Positions 21,501 to 30,219 are shown, counted from the stretch's first letter. The stretch: DNA of 64,000 nt from Symbiodinium sp. CCMP2592 (GCA_905221615.1 CAJNDT010001001.1:1953443-2017442), one strand, 5' to 3'. Program-made: numbers and translations. Notes: generated from the letters alone by a model not told the origin.

Positions 21501-24500
21501 CATTGCTACCCGGGGCAACACAGAATCGCTGAGCTGAAAGCCTGCAAAATCCAAGGTATCCCTGTCGATGTAGTGAAGATTGCTTGACCGTGGATTGTAG
21601 AGAACCATAACCACTCGATCTCCTTCCCAAGCTTGAACTTCATGCCATTTTCTGGGATTGAAGACCAAAGGCTGTCCGACATCCAGAGCATGTGCCGTTC
21701 CCTTTTTCCACATCTTCTTTGACACCTGCTTCCATTCAGCCTGTTCATGATGTAGCGCTTCATCTTCAAGCCACAGTTCCCCACCACTCTCCGGAGGCCT
21801 TAACAGGATCACAGCATTTTCTGAATCTGCATCGTTGTGTGAATCACGATGACATCCCATTCTCTGGTTCTCAATCAAACCGATTGCCGAGAACTGATGA
21901 CCTCCTGCAAACTGCCTTGCCGCCTTGACCAAGAATTTCGTTGTCCATTTCATGCGCCGGGTATTTCCACGGAGACCAGCAACACCTCCATGAACGAACA
22001 TTCCAGTGGTCCATGACGTTCCTTCCCGCCGCTCTCTGCCCCTGGCGTTCCGTATCTTGATCTTCTTCAGGAGCTCAAACAACGAAAGGATCGCACCAAT
22101 GCTAAAGTCACCTGTGTTCAACAGGTCCCTTGCCGCAACCTCAGCCGCCTGCTCCTCCCGTGACAACGGGTGCCCTATTGACAAAGCCGCCAAGCGGGAT
22201 TTTCCCTTCACTCTGCGCTCAGGCACTGGCAACTCAATCTCCCGGGGAACCAAGTCCACAAGAGCATCTGCATCCACCAAGTGCTCCTTCAAGTGCCGAC
22301 TCGTAACAAACGCACCGTCCGGGAACCTCACACAATGACCATGTTGTACATCAGACGACGGTCCAACATATATTCCCTGGCGCCACTTGTTTTCAACATC
22401 GTATCTGCCCGCGCGTCCATAAACCTTGGTCCGCACATGTACTGGAGATCCAAACGGTGGAAGGTTCTCTCCCTTGCCTAGGGCATCCAATCGCTGTTTG
22501 TGCACTGCATAGCCCATCGCAAGTGGCCAACACTCGGCCGGCAGCCGGGAAGTGGTAAGGAGCGTACGAGCCATGGCCTTGACAAACTTGACACTGGCCT
22601 CAGCCCTCCCATTCTGCTGCGGGGTTTGCGCCTCCCCGGTCGTAGGAAGAACTCCACGCTCAAGTAACCAGTCACGTAGCCTTTTGTTACAGAGCTCAGT
22701 GGCCCTGTCCGAATGGCATCTCACAACTGGTAAGCCTTCGGCTCGGATCTGTAGATACAGCTGGCGGACCCTCGCATTCACCTCCGACGCCCGCCTGGAC
22801 TGCATTGGAACCGCAAAACGTAGGACTTGATAATTCAATGTATCACCCACCTCCTTGATCAGCTCGTTGTACTCCTGATTGAGACGATCCCACTCCTCTT
22901 GTTCTTCCCGCCCAAGCACTGCTGCAGGACCACTCTCCTCCTCAACGAACAGATCTCCCAAATCGGGAATTGGACCAACCTGATCATCACTAACGGGTTC
23001 TGGGGCACTGTCTCCTGGAACGACTGGATCACCTGAGGGTTCTGGGGCACTGTCTCCTGGAACGACTGGATCACCTGAGGGTTCTGGGGCACTGTCTCCT
23101 GGAACGACTGGATCACCTGCGGGTTCTGGGGCACTGTCTTCTGGAACGACTGGATCACCTGCGGGTTCTGGGGCACTGTCTTCTGGAACGACTGGATCAC
23201 CTGCGGGTATTTCTCCTACACCACCACCGTCATCGCCTTCATTGATAATCTCATCTTCAGGGCGGCACGTTCTTCCATCAAGAACAGGCATAGTGTACGA
23301 AGCAACCAACATGTACCTGTAGTCTGAACCATCTGGAGTTTGCCCCTTCTTTCTGAAGGGTCCCGCCACATCAATAGACATCACATGGCAGGACGGTGCC
23401 TCGACCCGTCGGTGCTGGTGCCCCGTAGCCCTCGTTGAGACACAAGTCTGACACCGTTTATTGTACGGTAGATGCCCGTTTCGCACATGAGCTGTCCAGC
23501 GTGCCAACTCTTCCTTCGTCATAGAGCTGAGGGGTCCATGTAGACGACGAAGTGCCACCCTGGTGTTGTTGTGGTGAATCGCTCTCACCAGGGCTTCCCG
23601 AAACTCCTTGGTCCATATAATCGCACCCGTTGGCGACGACACCTCCCACGCATCATAGCCGGAGCCCTTGAGCACAAGGTTGGAAGCCACGAACACGTCA
23701 GGCCTGCCAACACTAATCGCCAGACCGGTAGAGCTTCTAAATCCCTTCCACATTGCCGAACCCCACAGCTCACTCTTTCTTGGCATGGCCATCACAAAGT
23801 CCGGGCACGACACTTCATGCTCTTCCGCAGTAAGGCGGGCCACGTTCCAGAGAAACATCTGCTTCATCACCAGCTCGCCGCATCCTTCGCTCCGAGGGGG
23901 GCCGCCAATCAAGCCACGCAATTGCCCACGCATAGCGGCCCACAGCAAAGCCTTGTACACAGCACTAGGCTCCTTCATATTGAAAGCCTTGCTGATCCTC
24001 AAGTCCACATCCAGTAAGGTCACGCAATCAGTCTCAAAGACCTTGAACTCAGCACTGCCACCCTCGCCAGAAAACAGGTGCACCAGCCACTGTGTAGACA
24101 TCAACCTCTTCCTCATAGCACGCTTCACGGGCAGCGCCTTGAGGTAACGGTGACCGGCCTTGTCGCTGAGATCCACATCCTGAGCTAAAGCGCATCTCTG
24201 CGCCTCCGTTAGGCATCCAAAGACTGAGTCCTCGCACATCAAAGCCTTGAGGCCTTCGGCCCGATCCCCTGTCCTCCGGTACTCCGCGAGCTGCACGTTG
24301 TAGGTGGGCCTTGCTTCCATGCCCTGTAATCGAAGCTGAGTTGTAATCGTTGCAATCTTGAGCTGCTCAAGCTTACGTCCCTCAAGTTCTCCAATCAACT
24401 CAAGAGCTCTGGCCTCACCAATAAACGGGCAAGCCCCCGAAACATGGGTGGAGATGACCCCGTAGGTCGGATGCACCACTTCCAGTCCTCGACGGGTCCA

Positions 24501-27500
24501 ATTGACAGTGCACCCTAACTCCTGGACAAGGCCGCCGAGGGGAACGATAACGGTGTTGGCGCCCTTCTCTGCTGCCTGCTTCTTGCTGTAGGGAAGCAAG
24601 GTTCCAGCACGATTTTGCCTTAGCAGAACTGATTTTCCGTCTGCCAATTGCACCTGGACCGGAATCGCTGATTGCTCCTCTCCTTCCGTCGCCGGACGGT
24701 AGGGGTTGGTCGCCCCAGAGTCAAGAAGCGCCCATGAGGAAGGGACGCCGCTTTCAAACCCCATCTCGGATTCCATCTTCTTGACCTTCGCCTCAAAGTC
24801 CGCATCATCCACCAACGACAACTGATTCAAGCGAGTGAACCTTTGCAACATGGTGTTCACTTCCTTCATGAAGTTCTGAAGCTCAGGGTTCTGCAAGGAC
24901 TCGGGGGTAAACGGCTGTATCGGTTCCCCAGGAATCACTGCACCCGCCGATGTAGTAGAGGACGTCGTGGTAGAGGCGGTGGAGTTGAGAGCTGTGCCCA
25001 CTGCCTTCGGTTCCGGTGCCGTTGCCATAGATGCCATAGCTGTCGAAGAAGGGCCAGTGCCAGAGGCAACGGCCGATGGCGCAGATCCCGGGGTCGTCCT
25101 TTGAACCTTCGTCGGGTCCTTCACCGGACACTCCCCTTGTCTATGCTGCCTTGACCCACAATGCCAACAACGAGCACGCTTCTCCTCCTTGCTTGCAAAG
25201 TCGTGTGCGTACTTGCACCCAGTACCACGCCTGCATCCAGCATCCGAGGCAAAGAACCGACATGGAGTGCCCTGCTTTCCACCACCCTTTGTAGGTGACG
25301 TCGATGGGCTTCTTGGCTCACCAGTTCCAGCTTGACCGCCAACGGCTCGAAGATGCGGCTGACCCTCTGTTGCTGAACCCGGAGCCCTGGAGGAAGTGCG
25401 AGCTGGCATTGACTGTTGAAGCTCGGAGAGGATGTGGTCGTAGTACTTCAGCACCGTCTCTTGGGTTGGCCTGTGTTGCAATTGTAGTTCATTACGTGCC
25501 AACTGTAGTCTGAAACTCATGTCGTGGTTCTTCCGAATCGCGGTGCCTGCAATCTGCTCTATGCCCTTCAACAGAACACTGGCATCAGGAGGCGAAAGAC
25601 TCATCTCCAAGGCGCGTGTCAGATTGCGCCTCCAGCGGCGCAAAGAGGCAATAGTCTCGACGATATTGTCGTTGCCAGGGGCGCCCTCAAGTTGCTTGAG
25701 CACCGTTGTTCGCTCAGCCACGCCACCAGGTGCATAAAGTACATGAAGTCGAAACAAAACTCCTGCCACGGTTGCAACTCGATGTGTCACTGCATCATCA
25801 CGAACAGCACGGGGCATCGCATTCAACAACATGGTCATGACCCTCCTCTCTAGGCGATTCCACTTGTGGTCTTTCAAGTCCACGGGCAACGAAGGAGCAA
25901 CGGACAATCTCTCCATTGGGGAAGCCACTTGGTGTCTCTGATAAGCCTCCTTCGAGCATGTCAAGGTCTTCTCAAACCAGGAAGCAGCCGAATCCGAAAG
26001 CGAACCCACAGTCTGCTCTGCCACATACAACCAATCGCTGAATTCAACTCCCGTCTCACCCAGCAGGTCCGGGAGCGGTGGGAGCTCCTGGCTCCCTTTC
26101 AGGGTCTCAGTCTCTGGAGACCCACGTTTCTCCATGTAAACTTGCTGGAGTTGTCGCATGCCCTGAACAAGCAAGTCCAGGGGTGAGGCCTCTGCCCCGG
26201 AGTCCAGCACAGCCCTTGGCACGCGATCGCCATCCGAAGGTCCATGAGGGTTTTCCCCGAGATCCATCCCTCGGATTCCACTCTGTGAAGTTCCTCCAAC
26301 AGCCTTCGCATGACCTGATAGTTCCCCGGGACCACCTCGTAGAACTGATTCACTCAGTCCTCGGCCACCAGGAATTCCGCCAGGTTGTTCTAAAGGGCCT
26401 GCAAGACCAGGAGGAGCTCGTGGAACTCGGTTTATGCCACCACCTACACCCTCGGGAATTCCTCCAAGTTCAACGCCTGAAAGTCCACAGGGGGCCTCCT
26501 GAGGTCCATGGCCAAGTCCTCCTCCACCTGATTGAACCACATCATTCAACAGCTGGGCCGAAGTATCCAGGGCCCTCTGAAGTTCTTCATTCTGAGTCTT
26601 CAACGCCTGCAACTCCGAATCCCTATCCCGCATAGCCAACTGAACTTGCCGTCGAACCTCTTCCATAACCAACTCTTGGCTCACACTAGCCGCTGAACTG
26701 TCATCATTCGGTGGTCTCTCTGGCGGCTGAGGTGTTGTCAAGATTGACGGTCGAGCTGTCCATGCAGCCATAGCCCTGCGATTCTCGGGGCTCATGAGTG
26801 GCTGGCTCGGTGGTGCCGGCACATTCACCGGAGATTGCCATGCAGACTGCGATGGAGGAGCAACAACTTCGCCCCCTTGGCCCATCATTGGTGCCACAAT
26901 CCTCCGATGTAGAACCTCGCTAATCCGCGTCACCGACCACATACCACCATGGTTCTCACCCTCAGTCTCATCATTCTGGTTCACCTGCGGGGACCCCACA
27001 AGACTCTCGGCGGAGGAAAAGATATTCCCCTCACTCGCAATCTCCTCGGCCCTTCGTCCTTGTAGGGCCCGCTGGGCCCGGTTCTGAACGGCTTGTATGA
27101 CTGCTGACCGTTGCTGCGACAGCTGCTGCACCGCATGCTGGATAGGCTGAGGTAGGCGATCACCCATCGAAGAAGGAGTGACTGGCCGCAGCGGTTGCGT
27201 AGATGAAGCTTGCATCCTGGTAAGGGGAAGGCTAGGGCGCTGCTGCGGCTGCTGCGTTGCTGGTGTCTGCTGTGTGCGCTGCGCTTGTGCGTGATGTGCA
27301 TTCTTGGGAGCAACTTCACCAGCACTGAAAGGTACGTCGTTCGCGCCCGATCCGGTTGGGGGTGCAATTGGCACCGCAACACCACTTGCAGACTGCTTCG
27401 GGAAAACGCCTGAGGAACTCGGAGCATCCGCCGGCTCAGGTCCCGACCCAGTCGCCACCTGAGGTGGTGGCGGAGGTGGCACTCCGTTTACAGCACCGTA

Positions 27501-27551
27501 ACTCGGCCCTGCTTCTTCACCTTCCATAACAGCTTGTCTTGGGCGACTCAT
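18522..27551 (-). CDS. Copia Gag-Pol polyprotein with extra enzyme-like domains
   Basis: About 3,009 residues from the ATG at 27551; an ATG at 27527 just past the primer site is an alternative start. Order: Pro/Gln-rich Gag; CCCH finger (C764-x8-C-x5-C-x3-H783); zinc knuckle (C795-x2-C-x4-H-x4-C808); protease DSGA (944); methyltransferase-like FSGEGG (1160) and GGPPR (1216); integrase HHCC (H1355, H1360, C1367, C1370) and D1394, D1615, E1651; 2-oxoglutarate oxygenase-like H1901-x-D1903, H1970, R1979; reverse transcriptase DVTAAF (2340) and YVDD (2447); RNase H D2646, E2685, D2720; two membrane segments near 2805-2821 and 2837-2857; terminal His/Cys motif (C2971-H2972, C2986-x2-C2989). Copia polyproteins make virus-like particles, copy RNA to DNA and integrate it. 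Functions of the extra domains are inferred from motifs only. No stop or frameshift separates gag from pol. Confidence 0.93.
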   Translation of the reverse strand: MSRPRQAVMEGEEAGPSYGAVNGVPPPPPPQVATGSGPEPADAPSSSGVFPKQSASGVAVPIAPPTGSGANDVPFSAGEVAPKNAHHAQAQRTQQTPATQQPQQRPSLPLTRMQASSTQPLRPVTPSSMGDRLPQPIQHAVQQLSQQRSAVIQAVQNRAQRALQGRRAEEIASEGNIFSSAESLVGSPQVNQNDETEGENHGGMWSVTRISEVLHRRIVAPMMGQGGEVVAPPSQSAWQSPVNVPAPPSQPLMSPENRRAMAAWTARPSILTTPQPPERPPNDDSSAASVSQELVMEEVRRQVQLAMRDRDSELQALKTQNEELQRALDTSAQLLNDVVQSGGGGLGHGPQEAPCGLSGVELGGIPEGVGGGINRVPRAPPGLAGPLEQPGGIPGGRGLSESVLRGGPGELSGHAKAVGGTSQSGIRGMDLGENPHGPSDGDRVPRAVLDSGAEASPLDLLVQGMRQLQQVYMEKRGSPETETLKGSQELPPLPDLLGETGVEFSDWLYVAEQTVGSLSDSAASWFEKTLTCSKEAYQRHQVASPMERLSVAPSLPVDLKDHKWNRLERRVMTMLLNAMPRAVRDDAVTHRVATVAGVLFRLHVLYAPGGVAERTTVLKQLEGAPGNDNIVETIASLRRWRRNLTRALEMSLSPPDASVLLKGIEQIAGTAIRKNHDMSFRLQLARNELQLQHRPTQETVLKYYDHILSELQQSMPARTSSRAPGSATEGQPHLRAVGGQAGTGEPRSPSTSPTKGGGKQGTPCRFFASDAGCRRGTGCKYAHDFASKEEKRARCWHCGSRQHRQGECPVKDPTKVQRTTPGSAPSAVASGTGPSSTAMASMATAPEPKAVGTALNSTASTTTSSTTSAGAVIPGEPIQPFTPESLQNPELQNFMKEVNTMLQRFTRLNQLSLVDDADFEAKVKKMESEMGFESGVPSSWALLDSGATNPYRPATEGEEQSAIPVQVQLADGKSVLLRQNRAGTLLPYSKKQAAEKGANTVIVPLGGLVQELGCTVNWTRRGLEVVHPTYGVISTHVSGACPFIGEARALELIGELEGRKLEQLKIATITTQLRLQGMEARPTYNVQLAEYRRTGDRAEGLKALMCEDSVFGCLTEAQRCALAQDVDLSDKAGHRYLKALPVKRAMRKRLMSTQWLVHLFSGEGGSAEFKVFETDCVTLLDVDLRISKAFNMKEPSAVYKALLWAAMRGQLRGLIGGPPRSEGCGELVMKQMFLWNVARLTAEEHEVSCPDFVMAMPRKSELWGSAMWKGFRSSTGLAISVGRPDVFVASNLVLKGSGYDAWEVSSPTGAIIWTKEFREALVRAIHHNNTRVALRRLHGPLSSMTKEELARWTAHVRNGHLPYNKRCQTCVSTRATGHQHRRVEAPSCHVMSIDVAGPFRKKGQTPDGSDYRYMLVASYTMPVLDGRTCRPEDEIINEGDDGGGVGEIPAGDPVVPEDSAPEPAGDPVVPEDSAPEPAGDPVVPGDSAPEPSGDPVVPGDSAPEPSGDPVVPGDSAPEPVSDDQVGPIPDLGDLFVEEESGPAAVLGREEQEEWDRLNQEYNELIKEVGDTLNYQVLRFAVPMQSRRASEVNARVRQLYLQIRAEGLPVVRCHSDRATELCNKRLRDWLLERGVLPTTGEAQTPQQNGRAEASVKFVKAMARTLLTTSRLPAECWPLAMGYAVHKQRLDALGKGENLPPFGSPVHVRTKVYGRAGRYDVENKWRQGIYVGPSSDVQHGHCVRFPDGAFVTSRHLKEHLVDADALVDLVPREIELPVPERRVKGKSRLAALSIGHPLSREEQAAEVAARDLLNTGDFSIGAILSLFELLKKIKIRNARGRERREGTSWTTGMFVHGGVAGLRGNTRRMKWTTKFLVKAARQFAGGHQFSAIGLIENQRMGCHRDSHNDADSENAVILLRPPESGGELWLEDEALHHEQAEWKQVSKKMWKKGTAHALDVGQPLVFNPRKWHEVQAWEGDRVVMVLYNPRSSNLHYIDRDTLDFAGFQLSDSVLPRVAMAQNDLVIPSVAQNDLVIPSVAQNDVVIPSVAQNDIVIPSVAQNDIVIPSVAQNDVVIPSVAQNDIVNPGVPEAEDSLCDYGQPELYLIRPLETEDCGTLEDSLVALTEEQDQLLGDLSERSNRLRLLLEEEHALLEECRRAGAQVTDEIENVTAAIEDMMQDVVERQGCCEKEVTERFLKAAQPQEEPDYEQMLEQMTGDLEVVHTVPLDQVRRALDKWLEALKKEVDQLFNGTLKAIPLWKAREMERRGELRIVPSKGVFTLKPPAVRGQRARRKFRLVLCGNFVENDNPNFNLYAGGVSAETMRLALTYSSSRRWRGATSDVTAAFLLADWPAGLASYAIYPPRVLIDANLAKPEELWLVLKPLYGLRESPSIWSQHRTNRLLKARIPWKGRTITLKPSMSDPDLWLAYDEDSCLKAQGELLALIITYVDDLFYLSEDSLVRAIHDWVQEEWPCSQLEWAHEASGTRYLGMEVFQKSNFVFEICQEGYIKELLRNYDMSDSVGTKLPCPKEWLCEGDGSDDENYSTSELKAAQKIVGEHLWLTMRTRPDLQFPVMYMASRVSRQPNKVVQIGRRLLSYLKATQSMKLLMGAERDERDEDCKSSNDNKQPHEQCTTHTDMARIHTYSDASFSPYGEKSFGACAVTYLGSAVAWKASKQSFVTLSVMEAELYETTNAVVLLENIASILDEILGTRAERYLMVDNSSALSMIQGGPGSWRTRHLKVRSAKLRSMVEDGELIAQHIVGEKQVADLATKMHPKMRLWELLLLWGFRNLPTEAVQALCAKGAYLAMLALALVIVPSRAEEDNKTRLQSVGVDELVVVTLLVCITAVACWEAVKWLSRSVLGWCRESPKQRKLRRLRETARAAAEEEIDKAFLERATEDVGVEPTIPPPPPVLEPQLARRGRSTKKVIESYDHPMPPPPMPEEIYEAFPENGFYKTNSSRSKLHTDKDCHGLRNSGDVYRVEYCAYCQNRNPLYTRRSRSLQPSRSY
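21303..21504 (-). repeat. 30-bp in-frame tandem repeat (10-residue unit)
   Basis: Seven near-identical 30-bp units encode SVAQNDIVIP with I/L/V variation (residues about 2016-2083), between the oxygenase-like domain and reverse transcriptase. Probably a flexible linker or a protease-site array. Confidence 0.85.
22996..23205 (-). repeat. 42-bp in-frame tandem repeat (14-residue unit)
   Basis: Five 42-bp units encode GDPVVPEDSAPEPA-type repeats (residues about 1450-1519), acidic and Pro-rich. They sit inside the integrase core between its first and second catalytic Asp. Confidence 0.85.
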
Positions 27552-27555
27552 AACC
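27541..27555 (-). other. Primer binding site (half-tRNA-Met type)
   Basis: Directly after the 5' LTR the element strand reads GGTTATGAGTCGCCC. Its complement ends CTCATAACC, the anticodon-loop side of a methionine tRNA (CAT anticodon). Drosophila copia is known to prime from an initiator tRNA-Met fragment cut in this loop with a GGTTATGG-type site. The ATG at 27551 lies inside it. Confidence 0.6.
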
Positions 27556-27827
27556 TGAAGATTCCCTTGACTGCGGGTCAGGTCGGGGCGGCTTATCAAG
27601 CTTCAGACAACAAATGATCAAGAAGCCATGGCGCAATCTCAGAACGAATTGATTTTCACACACAAAAGCTGTCTGAGTACCACATATGCCTCTTCGGGCC
27701 GGGATCAACATTTAGCTCTTGGCTTTACAACGTGTGATCGACATGGAACATCTCTCACTCTTAGGATCGACGTTCAAAGCATGTCATGAAAGCCTGAAGG
27801 GCATCGGACGCAGTTCACAATCCAACA
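27556..27827 (-). repeat. Copia 5' LTR (272 bp)
   Basis: Same sequence as 18084-18355 by eye. It should contain the element's promoter; I see no unmistakable TATA box. Confidence 0.9.
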
Positions 27828-27832
27828 GAACC
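27828..27832. other. Target site duplication, right (GAACC)
   Basis: Matches 18079-18083, placed exactly at the LTR end. Confidence 0.8.
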
Positions 27833-27884
27833 CTTAAAGGAACCATTATGATAGGGTTTAAGAGTTTAAAGTTTAGGGTGTATA

Positions 27885-27919
27885 CCAAGAACAAGGCCGG
27901 AGATTGCGTTAGGCTAGGA
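27885..27919 (+). repeat. 35-bp direct repeat of exon end, right copy
   Basis: Second copy of the segment at 18026-18060, followed by TTTAGGG and then a family A element. It carries GTTAGG where the left copy has GTGAGG at the putative donor. Confidence 0.7.
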
Positions 27920-27934
27920 TTTAGGGTTGATACG

Positions 27935-28031
27935 GTTGATGATATAGATCCTGCATTACCTTAAGGACCCTAAACTATGGGAATTGTGGTACATTCCCTA
28001 TTACGGCTAATGCAGGATTTATATCATCAAC
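27935..28031. repeat. Family A fold-back element
   Basis: GTTGATGATATAGATCCTGC...GGATTTATATCATCAAC followed by AG. Its flanks are filler rather than an evident exon. Confidence 0.75.
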
Positions 28032-28258
28032 AGTGGGGTTTAAGGGTTTAGGGTGTACTTAATGTAGGAACCTGATTAAGAAGCCCAAGCTCAATGAATG
28101 ATCAGGGTCCGTTTGAAGAGCCCTAGCAAAGAGACCCAGGGCTTCTTTCATCGGGCTCCTGTATTGCTGAAGGAGCAAGGGGTTCAGGGGTTTAGGGTTT
28201 AGGGCCGTTTAGGGTTTTTGGGGTTTTAGGGTTTTGGGGTTTAAGGTTTAGGGGTTTA
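28032..28258. other. Filler between family A and family B elements
   Basis: TTTAGGG-like words, densest at 28180-28258; no protein-like frame. Confidence 0.5.
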
Positions 28259-28369
28259 CCTGAAGGACCAAATGACCCGTAAAAGTATAGGGCCCTATAC
28301 CCATATACTATGAATCCCCAAATGGTATATGAACCTTCAACCCTTTTAGGGTTCATTTCGTCCTTTAGG
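28259..28369. repeat. Family B fold-back element
   Basis: Well-preserved: CCTGAAGGACCAAATGACCC...GGGTTCATTTCGTCCTTTAGG with TATACCCATATACTATGAATCC in the centre. No exon is seen on either side. Confidence 0.8.
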
Positions 28370-30219
28370 TTATACAGGTGTTAGAAGGGCCTCATAGTTG
28401 TTTAAAGATTTTCGGAGTGCATGTTTAATAGGGGTCTTGTAGGTCTTTAGCCTGACAAGATAGGGACAGTCCTTTTGAATTTAGTGCTCACTGTGCCTTG
28501 CTAGAGAATAGAAGAATCGGTAAGAACGGCAGTATCAGTAAAACTTACGGATCCTGCAATATAATCATAGCAATACCTCTTATGGTTTAAGCTGACACCT
28601 CTTGTAAGCCCAGCTAGGACCTAGGATGGATCCGAACCCGAGTTGCGAATGGCTTCGAATTTGTGCTTCAGGCTTCAGTTGTCGATTAGGGTCCAGGTTT
28701 TCGACTTTATGATCTTAAATGCAGGGTTACGTGGACGGGGCTGCAGTTCGGTTGACGGTTTAGGCTGCATTGTTTGGCCGGGATGTGGAAGGTTAAACAT
28801 GTTATTTTCGTAGGTTGCCACCCTGTCAAGCAGACTTAAACCCTCAGTACCCAGAGGCTCCAAAAGCCCTTAATTAAGGAATATACCTTAAACTTCACTA
28901 GGAACCCTCATCTGATAAAGGGTATATTCCTTAATTAAGGGTTTTGTTGAGCCCCTGAGTACCTTCAACCCCTCTACCCGAAAGGCTTGAGTGGTGTAGG
29001 GGTCAGTAGGGTTGAGGGTTCATAGGGGTTGAAGGGTCGGGGTGGAGGCCCAGCCCCGAACCCACAAAAAGCCGACCAAGAACCCTAAGGGAGAAAGCAA
29101 CCCGAGACCTAAACTTAGAGGTACTTTGCAGTTTCTTGATTTTTGATTATTAACATCCCGAAGGAACAGCTAGAATTATAATTGTTGCTAGGGGTCTAAG
29201 TTGGTAAACCGAAGCCGACAACTCTAAGGAGTGACCTCAAACTGGGCAAGGCTGAAAGCGAAGCTGGAAGCCAGGTCGCACACCATAGGGAACCAATTCC
29301 AAGCCAGAAACCGTAAACCCTACTGTTAAACATGTACTTGATAATTGGTAACGATTATTGTGATATTGTTTTGCAAAATTGTAAGTGGGGATGAAAATGG
29401 ATAGTGAACCGAGCCAGCCCAACCAGACCCTAAACCGAAAGCTTAGAATCCCAGAAGGAAGGAACCCTGCCGAACCAGCACGGCTGGAACCCCTATACAC
29501 TGGATCGCACGGACTTCCTGCAGCCCTAAACCTTAAACCCTATGAGCTTGGCCAGGTGGAGCAAAACACCAGGCCTTTGGGAACCTGGGCGCTCGAGGCT
29601 TCTTTTCAAAGTTCTGGCTTACGGGATAGGCGTCCCCAGAGGCTTCCTACAAAAGCGCTTGGGCTGGGAGGGAAAGGTGTTCTTTGGACAGGTTCGGGTT
29701 TCAGGTTTAAGGGCCTCTCTTTAAAGGCGTTCTTTAAAGGGCTAGGTTGTTTGAGCTTTGGGCAGGGGGTAAAACAGACCAGGAACCTCGCACGAAGGAT
29801 CTTGTCGAATTTGGGTTCCTTGACACTTCACGCTTCACGTGCTTAATCTTGAGCTGCCACAACCACGGATCCCGTTTTACAAATCTGAGAGGGTTTAAGG
29901 GTTTCGGGTTTCAGGTTTAGGAATTTTAAGGTTCAGCGTTTAAAGCGAGAGTTTAAGGCTTGAGGTTTAAGGGAAGTACGGTACACCTGAACCCGCCTTT
30001 GTAGGGATTGTAAGGTTCCCGATTATGAGTTCCTTCTAGAATATCGTGACAAGGAGGGTGTCGGGGGTTCTTTGTAAAATAGCTGCGTAACATGTACATT
30101 CATGTGGGTACTTACGCCCAATGAGGAATAGACACGTTATTTATACGTGTTGACCCAGCCATGAACTCGGACTATCGTAGGACTTTGGGTTTGAGGTTTA
30201 GGGTTTGAGACTCAATGCC
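28370..30219. other. Filler-rich stretch, no assigned gene
   Basis: Mostly telomere-like words. A minus-strand frame at 28675-28863 (GLSLLDRVATYENNM...) is mildly protein-like. The + frame at 29385-29846 runs through AACCCT/GGGTTT words and is not convincing. Confidence 0.35.
28868..28942. repeat. 75-bp hairpin element
   Basis: TTAATTAAGGAATATACC at left and its complement GGTATATTCCTTAATTAA at right around AAACTTCACTAGG. Single copy here. Confidence 0.7.

Larger units (their letters stand above)
18084..27827 (-). mobile_element. Complete Ty1/copia LTR retrotransposon, 9.7 kb
   Basis: Two 272-bp LTRs that read as identical, a GAACC target duplication, a primer site directly after the 5' LTR, a purine tract directly before the 3' LTR and one uninterrupted Gag-Pol frame. 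Domain order (protease, integrase, reverse transcriptase, RNase H) defines copia rather than gypsy. The ORF is about twice the length of ordinary copia polyproteins owing to inserted domains. Identical LTRs and an intact ORF indicate recent insertion and possible activity. It lies antisense to the + strand exon-like islands, in filler between duplicated exon ends. Confidence 0.93.

Noticed and set aside
22996..23205. Regular 42-bp repeats considered as a CRISPR-like array
   Set aside because: No variable spacers; they are in-frame tandem repeats of the polyprotein.
18877..27413. Many + strand and out-of-frame minus ORFs within the retrotransposon
   Set aside because: Shadows of the single 3,009-codon coding frame; none shows independent family motifs.
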